64,000 nucleotides of DNA from Areca catechu. Lineage: Eukaryota > Streptophyta > Magnoliopsida > Arecales > Arecaceae. The notes under the pieces were generated by a model. That model worked only from the letters and a program-made list of their open reading frames with translations, did no database searches and had not been told where the DNA came from. The stretch spans positions 100,284,877-100,348,876 of the forward strand of contig CM038049.1 of assembly GCA_021397845.1 (NCBI GenBank), in the 5' to 3' direction. Shown here piece after piece: positions 1-9,996 of this stretch (its first letter is position 1; each line of letters starts with the position of its first letter). The translations under genes were made by a program, and so were the position numbers.

Positions 1-1222
1 CTAAAGGTGTCTCCTCTTCTCCCTCATACTCATCCACTAAGCTCACATCAGCTTCATACACTTCCGCATTAATGTAAGCCTTGTGAATCTCAGGAATGGT
101 TGGAGAAGGTCGGCTAGCAGGAAATTGGTTAGGTTCTGGTCTCTGATTATGGGTACTACTCCTAGTAGGTTCAGGTTGTATAAGAGGTAGTGGCTCACTA
201 TTGGGTTCATATTTAGGGATACTAATCCTATGGGGTTCAAGTTGACTAGGGGAAGTATGACTAGTACTAGGCTGATACGTAGGGGTTATGGGTTCTCTAG
301 GCTCATAGGACAAGGGTGCAGATCTATGGGTCATGGGATTATAGGATATGGGGTCATATGATTTTGGGTCAGCTCTATGATCAGGTTCTAAGGATGGATC
401 AAGGTATGGGGTCCTCCTAAGGTTGGGCTCTCTATATGGGTCAGGATATTGGGTCCTCCTAGGATTGGACTCCCTATATGGGTCAGAATACTGGGTTCTC
501 CTAGGGTTGGACTCCCTATATAGGTCAGAATATTGGGTCCTCCTAGGGTTGGACTCCCTATATGGGTCAGAATATTGGGTGTTGGGTCTACTAGGCTCAT
601 AGGGTGTGGGTGCATAGGATCTATGATCATGGGATCTAGAGTCATAGGATCTAGGTTCATAGGTTATGGATTCATAGGTTCTAGGTTCATAGGATTTGGA
701 GTCATAAGATCTATAGGTTGTAGGTATACTAGGCTTGTAGGGAGAGGGTAAATAGGATCTATCTTCCTGGTCTATAAAATCCTGATTGAGTCTTCTAGGA
801 CTAACCTTAGGGATTGGGTCATGACGATGGGCTCTCCTAGGTTCAGCCTCAAGGTATGGATCAAGGTTTGGGGTCCTCCTAGGTTGAGGATTGTAGTACG
901 GGTCAGAATAAGGGGATCTCCTAGGTTCGACCTCATGGTATAGATCAGGGTTTGGGGTTCTCCTAGGTTGAGGGGACTCAGGATCTGGCTCAGATTGTGA
1001 CCCATGGGTTCTTGCTATGGTCCCTACACGGCCTCCTAACAGGTCAAACCTTTTGGCAAGATGGTCAATTCTATTGTTGGTTTGGGTACCAGACTGAGTT
1101 AACTGGGTAGTCATCTGGGCCATTTGATCAGCTAGGGCTTTTATTTGGGCTTGTAAGTTTTCCATGGGTTCAGACATTTGTGAAGGAGGTGGGTGATATG
1201 AAACTCCTGATCTAGTGCTCAT
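1..1222 (-). CDS. PRR-repeat protein of N1 (partial, runs off window)
   Basis: I read this frame codon by codon from the ATG at 1222-1220 to the window edge and found no stop in about 407 codons. The N-terminus (MSTRSGVSYHPPP) and the following Gln/Leu-rich heptad-like stretch resemble the Gag N-terminus of element A (MTTRSGTPYHPS). A block of 14-residue units of the form PRRTxxxDPYxxx follows, then a stretch of degenerate SYDxRSYEPR-type motifs, then about five more units near 390-590. The C-terminal part seen here (EVYEADVSLVDEYEGEEE) resembles the acidic region after the zinc knuckle of A. No capsid domain or zinc knuckle is present. Function is unknown; a Gag-derived accessory or packaging protein is inference. 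Confidence 0.8.
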   Translation of the reverse strand, partial: MSTRSGVSYHPPPSQMSEPMENLQAQIKALADQMAQMTTQLTQSGTQTNNRIDHLAKRFDLLGGRVGTIARTHGSQSEPDPESPQPRRTPNPDLYHEVEPRRSPYSDPYYNPQPRRTPNLDPYLEAEPRRAHRHDPIPKVSPRRLNQDFIDQEDRSYLPSPYKPSIPTTYRSYDSKSYEPRTYESITYEPRSYDSRSHDHRSYAPTPYEPSRPNTQYSDPYRESNPRRTQYSDLYRESNPRRTQYSDPYRESNPRRTQYPDPYREPNLRRTPYLDPSLEPDHRADPKSYDPISYNPMTHRSAPLSYEPREPITPTYQPSTSHTSPSQLEPHRISIPKYEPNSEPLPLIQPEPTRSSTHNQRPEPNQFPASRPSPTIPEIHKAYINAEVYEADVSLVDEYEGEEETPL

Positions 1223-2085
1223 ACAAGACTCGATCAGACCGACTATAGCTGACTAGACCTAGAGTCCAAACTAGATGCTCAATCAGGGTGGCAAACTAGC
1301 CTATAGTAACCCTGTACTCAGCCAGGCAGGTGTAAGGGGAGTGTTAGGTCCCTGATTGCCAATCCTAGACACCAATCAGAGATTGGCCAGGTAGGCGGAC
1401 CAGCACACAAGCCCTTCAGGATTGAATCCCTAAACCACCGTTCTAGACACTGAGCACAAGGCACACACAGGTTAACTTGACACAGTGATCTAACACTAGC
1501 CCGGACCCAACCAGTTGGTGTCCCTAGCCCACTAGGGCAAATTAAGTCTAATTAATTTTAGGTTAAGGCTTGGGACTGAATGCAAGGGATGTGGTTTTGG
1601 GCTAAGGAGAGGTGATCAAATCCTCCCCCCATCTGATATAGCAAGAGTGCCCTTAAAAGTAAATTATGCAATGATGGCAGGCAGATGAGGATGCAAATTA
1701 GGGTTTAGATATTTTTTTGGTATTTCTGGAAAATATGTATTTTTTTTTGGTATTTTTTAAATAGAAGAAAACTTTCAAATCATGGCCTAATATACTGGAA
1801 ATATACTAAAATTAATAAATATGCAAAAATTCCTAAACAAAACCCTAAAACTTCCAAACTTGTCTTGCTAAAAAAAATAGAGCCGAAAATTTGCAGGCCC
1901 TATTTCAGCTTGCAGAAAATTCACAGGCCATAATAAAATCTGGAAAAATTTTAAAAATTACTGTGAATTATGATAAATCCAGAAATATAAATTTCAGAAT
2001 TTTTGGAGTTTTTAATAGGGAGAAATAATTAAAATAACAGAGTATATACGGACTGAAAAATTGCAGAAAACAAGCCCTAATCTAA
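1223..2085 (-). other. Untranslated leader of N1
   Basis: No convincing ORF. The stretch has the same leader sequence as N2 and N3, with A/T-rich runs near 1720-2060 closest to the primer-binding site. Confidence 0.7.
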
Positions 2086-2097
2086 GCTCTGATACCA
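2086..2097 (-). promoter_or_regulatory. Primer-binding site of N1 (initiator tRNA-Met type)
   Basis: On the minus strand the 12-mer TGGTATCAGAGC lies 2 bases after the CA end of the LTR. This is the usual plant complement of the 3' end of initiator tRNA-Met. Confidence 0.9.
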
Positions 2098-2099
2098 AA

Positions 2100-3556
2100 T
2101 GATGGGGAACTAATATGCATGCAATTTTTTTTTGTATGTTTTACATGTTGAGTTAGGTGATTAATTCCCAAATTTCAGATCAAAATTATTTGTAGGGAAT
2201 TTTGTATGAATTTTTGAAGATCAGCATGCAGATTAGGACCTAGAAAAGTAGCAAAGAAGGACCGCCGGGGCTGAGAAGCCTCGGTTAGGGCAAGTTCTCC
2301 TACAATAAAACTACTAGAGGTAGAGGGGTGTACCTGACAATGTCTGTGAAGATCGCAGCAAAGGGGTCTCTCGTTCCTCGATGGATGCGGCCTGGAAAAC
2401 CGAGCCAAAGACCCGTGGATACCCGGCTTTCTGCTCGGTGATCCGATTGAAGCTTGGCTGGAGTCGTTGGATTCGTAGGAACTCAGGGACCTGCAAACGA
2501 CCTGTCAGGGGTTAGAAAGCTCACAAAGGAACAAGAAAACAAAGTAAAAACAGCAAGGGAAGGCTTCTTTTGGAGTGGGCGTCCAGGGATCTGGAGGGTT
2601 TGTTGGCAGCAGGAAGATGATTGCAAACACCGGGAAGAAGAACTCTCACAAACCCCTTTATTCACACAGCAGGGTATCACACCACTCAATAGAAGAAATC
2701 AAGGTTTTCATTCATCAAAAATTCTCCTTCATACAAGAGGCTAGGGTCCCTTAAATGGACCCTTAACCTTGGGCTCCAAGTAAGGGTACATAAGTCTTTA
2801 CATAAGAATCCTTTTCCCTCTCAAACCCTAGCTTGAAAATAAGGAAATATTAGGTAGAAAGATTCCTAAAAACTTTCTTGACTTGGTCAAGACTCCAAGG
2901 ATGCCTAGGGGGGCGTGTTGGGCTTCTAGGAGCAGCAAAAGGCCGGCCCAAAGGGGCTCGGGTGCATGGGTTTGGGCCTCTGGAAGCTGGGGTGGCCTGG
3001 TAGCCAGGTAGCAGGAATATTCCCTGGTATCTTGCTTCTTAGGGGCTTGGGCTTGGCACCTGGACTTGATTTCTTTGGGCTAGGATGCAGATGGACCTTT
3101 GGAATCATGGATTCCCTTATCTATGAATATACTTTGGCATCTGGAAGGGAATTTGGGCATCTGGAGGTCATCTACAAGAAATCAGGGTTTTCTGAATTTT
3201 CCTCCTGGGGTCTTCAAATCTTCAAGCTAGGTTGGACTTGGGCTATACTTCCATGTCTTCAATCTAGTTGGACTTGGTCTTCACTTGTATGATATAGTCT
3301 TGAGTCTTCAGTATGCTTGGACAGGACTCAAAAAAATAAAATTAGCTCAACATGAGCTGACTAGCATTGGACTGAACTAGCTCAACATGAGCTGACAAGT
3401 ACAGAACTGAAATAACAACTCAAAATACTCAAATAACAACTAAAATAGACTCAGTTGAGCTAAGCCCTTATTACAGATGGACTCATAAATTATTGATCAA
3501 TTCACAGAGGATTGAAAAGCCTCTATCTTATTCTGGTGCCTCTGGTGTCCCCACCA
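2100..3556 (-). repeat. 5' LTR of N1
   Basis: A 1457-bp LTR that reads TGGTGGGGACACC...CATCA on the minus strand. It matches the N2 and N3 LTRs along its length, including the paired AGCTCA(N3)TGAGCT palindromes in U3. Confidence 0.9.
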
Positions 3557-5178
3557 AGCAGCCTCTTTCTTGGCTACCTCATCAGTGCGATGGTCGCTAT
3601 AGCCTTTTCTGCCACCGCCAAGGCCCTGGCTGCCTACCCCTCTAGCTAAGTCTGGAAGGTCTGTGCTCTCCCCTCGAGGTGGGCAACCTCCATCATAGAA
3701 GTAGCCACCTTTTCAGCTTGGTGGGAGCCGAACCCCCTCTCCTCAGCCAAGGTAGCCTCGAGCTCGACCAACTTTTTCTTAAGCTCAGCCACTTTGGCCA
3801 GAGAACCGTTCAGTTGAGCCTCCAACCTTCGGGCCCGACCAAATAGGTCTCGGGCCTTATCCCTCTCCCGGTGGAGGCGGGCCCCGAGCTTTTCCATTGC
3901 TCGACAGGCATCCCGTAGGAGCTGCATGTCAACCACCACCTGCACCAAGAATGACGATTGACACCCCCTGTGAAGAAGGTGAAAAAGGAAGTACATATTC
4001 AAAAATGGCTTACCGACTGCAACCGGGCAAAGGCCTCAGTGGTGAGCTCCACCACTAGCCTCCCTACCCGATTCTAGCGGTCCGACGACTGGATCAGGGT
4101 GTTGAGGATATCTTTCGCCACCCTCCCATCTTGGGATATCATAGAACCCATAGGAAGGATGACGGTGAACATCTTAGCTTCCTGGCTCAGGTGAAATCAT
4201 CGTATTTATGAAACTATCACCAATGGCTCCAGCCCCAGGTCACAGAGGCAGTACCTTCATGGTAATGGGTCCCGCCTCACTTGCTGCTTCCGGCTGCGGT
4301 AGATTGTCGATGCATGTAGGGGCCACTGGAGATGGAGGTGGAGCCCCCTCCGTGGGCCTAGTTTCACTCCTGGGCTGCCTAGAAGGGGTTTGGACCATTG
4401 CTCGGATGGTGCACAAAAGGTAGCTGGCCCCCTCGCATTAGGGCCGTCGCAGGGCCCCTGTCTCAATTCCTCCTGGGGCTTCTTCCTGGGCTCCCCTTCG
4501 GGCTCTTCAGCAGTAGCCCTCTTTTGAGACATCCCACAAAGTTCCTCAAAGCTGAATTTCATCCCTATAACATAAGGCAGACTGGTTAACCCTATTCCTG
4601 GACCAGGCCCATGGTTGAGAGAAAAAAAGGCCCGATGATGAGTTTACCCTGGGCTAAGCCTGGGTGACCCCAGCTTCGACGAGATTCTGCTTGCACAGTA
4701 AATCCCGAGGAGATAGGACCTAGGAGGAGATGAGCCAGTCGAATATTTCTCTATCGACCAGCTCGATCGTAGATTATCAGTTAGGGAAAGTGTCTAGGTC
4801 ACTCAAGACCCAGTCCGCTCCCTTAACCGAGGCAAAAAAGAACCTGTGCTTTCACCCCTTGATGGAGGTGGGCAAAAAGAGTTTGAAGTACCCCTTGTGA
4901 GGGGACATGAACCACCACTCGTCATCAAAGGGGTGGCGCTTCAAGGTGAACAATGCCCTAAAGAGGGAGAAACAGGCGATGATCCCATTATGACTATAGA
5001 GGATAATAAAGCAAAAAATGGTCTAGAAAGCATTAGGGGTAAGCTGTGCCAGCACCAGACGACAGTTGCTGAGGAAGGCAAAGAAAAAGATATGGAAGGA
5101 AAGATGAAGATACGCGAAGAAGAAGTCTTCGTACAAGGCTATCCAGCCCGGGCCACTAGAGATGACCCGATCTTCCGG
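3557..5178 (-). pseudogene. Transposase_28-type (putative gypsy-type transposon) spliced pseudogene
   Basis: Reading the minus strand from 5178 downward, a segment translates to recognisable pieces of the PF04195-like domain: FFFAYLHLSFHIFFF, LTPNAF, LFRALFTLKRHPFDDEWWF and LPTSIKG. It is broken by in-frame stops after LTPNAF and after PTSIKG. A second exon-like block follows at about 4562-4208 (KFSFEELCGMSQKRA...), a third at about 4180-4013 (MFTVILPMGSMISQDGRVAKD), and a coiled-coil block at about 3945-3600 (AMEKLGARLHRERDKARDL). Plausible GT...AG introns separate blocks, for example GTAAGCC at 4013 and GTAAAC...TTATAG near 4565-4645. The N-terminus is cut by LTR J and the C-terminus by N1. 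Such genes occur inside plant transposable elements; the exact parent is unknown. Confidence 0.7.
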
Positions 5179-5416
5179 TGATGCAGGACTACCAACTAAG
5201 ATGATATGCAGGTGATTTTCTTTTTGTTGTTTTTATATTTTAGGATATTGATTGATTCCCGAAATGAAGCTAAGAGTAGACCTAGGGATTTAAGTAATAA
5301 CAAGAGACTTTAGCTTGTAAATATAGTCCCTAAATAGTGATAAAGAAAAGGACCCCGGGATTGAGAAACCTTGGTAGGACTTAGCTCTAAGACAATATCC
5401 TACTTAGGAGACCAGG

Positions 5417-6673
5417 TGGTGCGGGCACCAGAATCAGAAAGAGACTCCAACCAATTCAAGCCCATTCCAAATCTTTATGGTTGGACTAGAGAGTCCAGTA
5501 ACCTTTCTTTATTTTGAGTCCAAAAGAATCATGTAAGTCGAGTCCATGTTGGGTCCTGTAATCTTTCTTTTGAGTCCAAAATAATCATGTAAGTCGAGTC
5601 CATGTCGGGTCTAGTCTTAGTCCAATCCAAATGGGTCAACTAGCATCAAGCCTAAAGAAGACTTACAATGTATACCCCAAATCAAGACCAAAGCCAACTC
5701 AATTGGGGACCACATGCCACATCACTTGCGACACCTCAACTTGGGACCACATGCCATGTCAAGAGGGGCCCACATGCCACCTCACATGCCACCTCACCAC
5801 AAGAGGGCGCCATCCCAAGTTCAAATTCAAGGAAGTTGGTCAAGGAGGATTTCAAGCAAGAAAATCAGCCCTCTCCCCTTATATTACTCCACTTGTTTGG
5901 GGATTTGAAATTTCAAAATTTGTGAGGCTTTATTTAAAGCCTTGGACGCCCCTTGTAAAGAGGAAAATTGATGAGTGAATACAAATTTCCAGCAATTTTC
6001 TATGTGTTTCTATGTGCCTATGTGGATCTTTGTGCCTAAGTGAACCTCTTCCTCTCCTCCATCATTTCTTCTCCCTAATCCTTCTCTTTTACTCTTCATC
6101 TTCCAAGCAATCCTCTTCCTTCAAAGTGAATTAAGGACATCCTCACAAGAAGAAGATCAACACCAACACAAGCTTCCACCATGGCGCCAAGGATCATTTC
6201 CAACGAACTCTCCTTTTGAGTTCCATCAATCTTCTCACTTCTAATTAAGTTTCTAATCATCTTGGTTTCTTTATTGCAGGGTTCTCTAGGCTCCAGATCC
6301 AAGAGGAAGGATTTCTTGCTACAAACCAGAAAGTTAGAAGGCCCATCTTATGTGGTATGATCTTTCATTTGAGAACCTTAAGAGCGAATCCCTTGTGCTT
6401 GAGATTTCAATGCTTGAACTCCTAGTCTTTTAAGATTGGGATCATTAAATAGGGCTAGCTTGACTTGTGTGCGAATTCTAATCTTGTCCTATTTCTTTAA
6501 GATTTTGATAGTCCTCCTAGCTGGGTTTAAGTATAAGCATTTAGGGTTTCTTATTTTGATCTCCTTGATCTTATATGTTGAATCACTCATATGCAAGTAG
6601 GAATTGCTAGTTAAATTTTGGTTAATCTCCTTTAGAGTCACATGATTGCATCCTCATCATGCATACCACACCA
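5417..6673 (+). repeat. 5' LTR of A
   Basis: A 1257-bp LTR beginning TGGTGCGGGCACCAG and ending ATACCACACCA. A TATA-like TTTATTTAAAG lies near 5929, consistent with a U3 promoter. Confidence 0.95.
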
Positions 6674-6677
6674 TTCT

Positions 6678-6693
6678 TGGTATCAGAGCATGG
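6678..6693 (+). promoter_or_regulatory. Primer-binding site of A
   Basis: TGGTATCAGAGCATGG, four bases after the LTR end. It is a 16-base match to the complement of the initiator tRNA-Met 3' end. Confidence 0.95.
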
Positions 6694-8006
6694 TAGAATA
6701 AGTTCCTGATTGCATAGCATTAAGTCCTTGAAGTACTTGGATCGGGGGTGTTACCAGACCGTCCGGTCTTAGGAGAAAGTAGGGTTTAAACTCCCTCTCT
6801 TCCCATTCCACGGGGATCTCCTAAGGCATGTCGGAGTGTCATTGTGATTGACCCATGAAAAAGAAAGCCAAAGGACTTCTTAGATTTCATTAGTGAATTT
6901 TGCATTGGGCACGTTCTGTTTTTCTGCTTGCTGTATTTTCTGTAGACTGACTGTAATCCGCCTGCAACTCCAAAGGCAAGTATCACATTCCTCGTTGGAA
7001 TATTTTTTTCCCTGTTCCATTTTAAGTTTCTTATCACCGTTTTAGATTTCAATCTGAGAAAAAAATTATAAAAAAAATGAAAATTCCTGCAGTCCATTAG
7101 TGTTATTAGGGTTTCTGTTCTGTTCTGTTCCTTTTCATTATCTCCATTTCAGAATCTGCCTAGAATAGTACAGATTTTATTTTGAATTTTTGTTTCATCT
7201 AGTATGTCATATAGAAGTTAGGAGTTTTCTGTGATTTTCTTAGATTTTTCTGATATTTTTTTCTGCACTTATCAACACACTTTTAAACTGCAACACACTA
7301 CTTCTGCACCTGAAATTTGAAATTTGCATGCATCTCATGACAAATCAAATTAAGGGCATGAAATTGACATAGGGTCAGGATTTCATCACCTGTCCCTAGC
7401 CCAAAAATCACCAAATTGCATATCGACCCAATCCCTAACTAAAATTGATTAGACATTAATTGCCCTAGTGGGTTAGGAACATCAATTTGGTCGAGCCCGG
7501 GTTATTGTCAACTCATTGTGTCAACTAGTCTTGTGTGTGCCCTATTACTTGGTGTCTAGAATTGGGACTAAGGGCTTGGGTGCTGACCCGTCTATCGGGC
7601 CAATTCCACAGAGCCTAGGTAGGCCAGAGACAGGATCTCACACTCCCCTTATTCTAAAACCTGGCCAAGTATAGAGTTACTACAATCTAGCTTGCCACCT
7701 TGATTAGGCAACTAGCTTGGAACTCTAGGTCCAGTTCAATTCAATTGGGAAAGCTTGTGCAACCCATTTCTTCATCTATTATTGAAAGCTGGTGTCAAGG
7801 ATAGAGGTTAAGTGGCTCAAGCCTAAGCGGTTCTTGTGGTTTTTAATTAGGACCCAGTGAAAGCTGGGGGAACCTCCCACAGACCCACCTCCTGACTGGC
7901 CAGTGGAAGAGAGTAGCTGTTGATTTGATTGTATCTAGTCAACTCAGTTTATTTGGACTAACCGGTTTAGAAAACTCGTAGTTCGGGTCTGAGACTAATT
8001 GTTTGC
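6694..8006 (+). other. Untranslated leader of A
   Basis: No supported coding sequence over 1.3 kb. Its last 650 bp (about 7330-8000) resemble the leaders of N1, N2 and N3, in line with shared descent. Confidence 0.8.
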
Positions 8007-8669
8007 ATGACAACTAGGTCAGGCACACCTTACCACCCTTCACAAGCCCAACCTAGTTCATCCATGGATACTAGTATGGAAAGCCTTATGAGAACTATGA
8101 TCGAGAAGATGGACCGTTTGGATGCTAAATTTGGTCAGTTCGAGGAAAGGGTAGGAACCCTAGAAAAAGCTAGGTTGACCCCAACTGAACCACCTTCATC
8201 CAGATTACCTTCAGTTCATCCTAGAGCCCAACGACAGGAACACACACCTGACCCAATTCAAAGAAGACCGCATCAGGATTATGTTGATCATACTCCAGAG
8301 CCACCTCCTAGAAGGCCTCACTATGATACTTTTGATCAGGATGATCGGGCCCTAAGGAACATCCATCTAGATGCACCAACCTTTGAGGGAAGCTTAGATC
8401 CTAAGGTGTACACAGACTGGGAGGCTGACATGGACCAGTGTTTTGACTGGTATGATATGTCTGAAGAGAGAAGATTTAAGTTTGCCAAAATCAGACTAGT
8501 TCGTCAGGCTCGGTTATATTGGAGAAACGTGGAACGCATATCAAGGCAAAGGGGAGATTTACCTATAGCAACATGGAGAGATATGAAGAGAAAACTTAGA
8601 GAGAAATATCTGCCTATGTCTTATCAGCAAAGGTTATTAGATCAGTGGCAACGATTTGACACAGGATAA
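8007..8669 (+). pseudogene. gag: Gag N-terminal part of A
   Basis: Structural protein of the virus-like particle. Residues 1-60 hold a charged coiled-coil-like stretch (MESLMRTMIEKMDRLDAKFGQFEERVG). A Pro-rich linker follows, and from about residue 115 the retrotransposon Gag (capsid) domain: APTFEGSLDPKVYTDWEADM and REKYLPMSYQQRLLDQW. The start ATG gives the MTTRSG N-terminus shared with element F and, as MSTRSG, with the N family. The frame ends at TAA 8667-8669 because of one extra base in the T run at about 8652-8654; the capsid continues in the next frame. Confidence 0.9.
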
Positions 8670-9996
8670 CAAGACCATTTCTGAATACGTTGCTAAATTT
8701 GATGAGTTTGTGATGCGATGCAACGTAGTCGAGTCTGAAGCAGCCACTTTATCAAGGTTTAGATCAGGGTTGAATGATGATATAAAAGGGGAACTGTTTT
8801 TAAGGGAAGTCCATGATTTAGATCAGGCATACCAAGTTGCCATGGACTATGAGAGGTTTCAAAGGAGAGCTACATTTAGACGACCTGAACCTATTAGGTT
8901 TAACCCTTCTAATAGCAGGCCTAGTTCAGTCCCTGGTACAACCAATAGACCAAGATCCAGCTCGAATCCAACCCTTAGACACAACCCTGCCATTTCTCCA
9001 ATTTCTAGAGAAGACAAAGGAAAGAGCCCTGAAGTTCGAGGTGAGAGGGAGCGAGTCTGCTATAAGTGTCATAAACCAGGTCATTTCGTGAGCCAGTGTC
9101 CTTCTAGAGCTTTACATATAGGGGAGGCAGAAGAAGGTGAATCAGAACCCCTGGAGAATGATGAAGAGGAGGTTTATGAAGCAGGGGATTGCTTGGCTGA
9201 TGAGTATGAAGGAGATGAAGAGAACATAGACTCATCAGATTTGCTAGGAGTTGTGAGACGTATCATGACACAGACCAAGGAGCAAGAAGACTGGCGTAGA
9301 ACTAGCATCCTACACACATTTGTTAAGATAGGAGAAAAGGTTTGTAAGATCGTCATCGATAGTGGAAGCTGTGTCAACGCCATTTCCACTAACGCAGCCA
9401 AAAGTCTAGGATTACCCGTTGTACCACATCCCAATCCATATAAGGTGTCCTGGATCGATTCCACTTCTATACCAATCAAGTCAAGATGTCAGGTTCAAGT
9501 CCAGTTTCAATCCTATCAGGAAAAGATCTGGTGTGATGTGCTTCCTATGGGGGTAAGTAGCATCATCTTAGGCAGGCCATGGCTGTTTGATCATGATGTG
9601 ACCATCTTTGGTCGATCAAACTCCTGTGCTTTCAATTTCAATGGCAAGAAAATTGTCATTCATCCAACCCAGCCTAAGGATAATGTCAAGAGAGGAGCTA
9701 GCAGCTTGAAAGATAAGAAGACTGGATTAAATTTAATAGGTGCAAAAGAATTAGAGCAAGATATCATGGAAGGAGCACCTATTTGGGTAGTAGCTGCTAA
9801 GGAAATTAAGGACCACAGCCCTGTAGAACACCCTCAAGAGGTGGTCCAATTATTGAAAGAATTTGAGGATGTGTTTCCAGAAGATCTCCCCGATAACCTC
9901 CCACCTTTAAGAGACATACAACACGCAATAGATTTAATCCCTGGAGCGACTTTACCTAATTTGCCTCACTATAGGATGAACCCAACTAAACACTAG
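8656..9996 (+). pseudogene. gag-pol: Gag C-terminus, zinc knuckle and protease of A
   Basis: This continues the capsid after the frame break (EYVAKFDEFVMRCN). Next come a zinc knuckle of the CX2CX4HX4C type (CYKCHKPGHFVSQC, about residues 134-147 of this piece) and an acidic stretch (EEEVYEAGDCLADEYEGDEEN). The aspartic protease follows with active-site motif VIDSGSCVNAIS and the later ILGRPWL. The last residues (HYRMNPTKH) are the usual run-in to reverse transcriptase, and TAG at 9994-9996 stops the frame there. Downstream coding is in the same frame, so this is a single nonsense change. Confidence 0.9.

Larger units (their letters stand above)
1..3556 (-). mobile_element. N1: non-autonomous Ty3/gypsy chromovirus-derived element, 5' part
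   Basis: The sequence shows, reading on the minus strand, a 5' LTR, a tRNA-Met primer-binding site, an untranslated leader and a long repeat-protein ORF that runs off the left edge of the window. LTR, leader and ORF closely match N2 (26115-32074) and N3 (50871-57284). The 3' LTR is outside the window, so its target duplication cannot be tested. It is inserted next to, and truncates, the Transposase_28 pseudogene. Assignment as a chromovirus derivative rests on the integrase tail and chromodomain of the full-length copies. Confidence 0.9.

Noticed and set aside
388..751. Small ORFs on both strands in N1 (NILTHIGSPTLGG-type product)
   Set aside because: Out-of-register reading of PRR repeat DNA; the in-register frame is open through the region.
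5631..5978. 115-codon ORF in the LTR of A, also at 12940
   Set aside because: Repeated only because it lies in the LTR; low-complexity HMPP/HAT repeats, no domain support.
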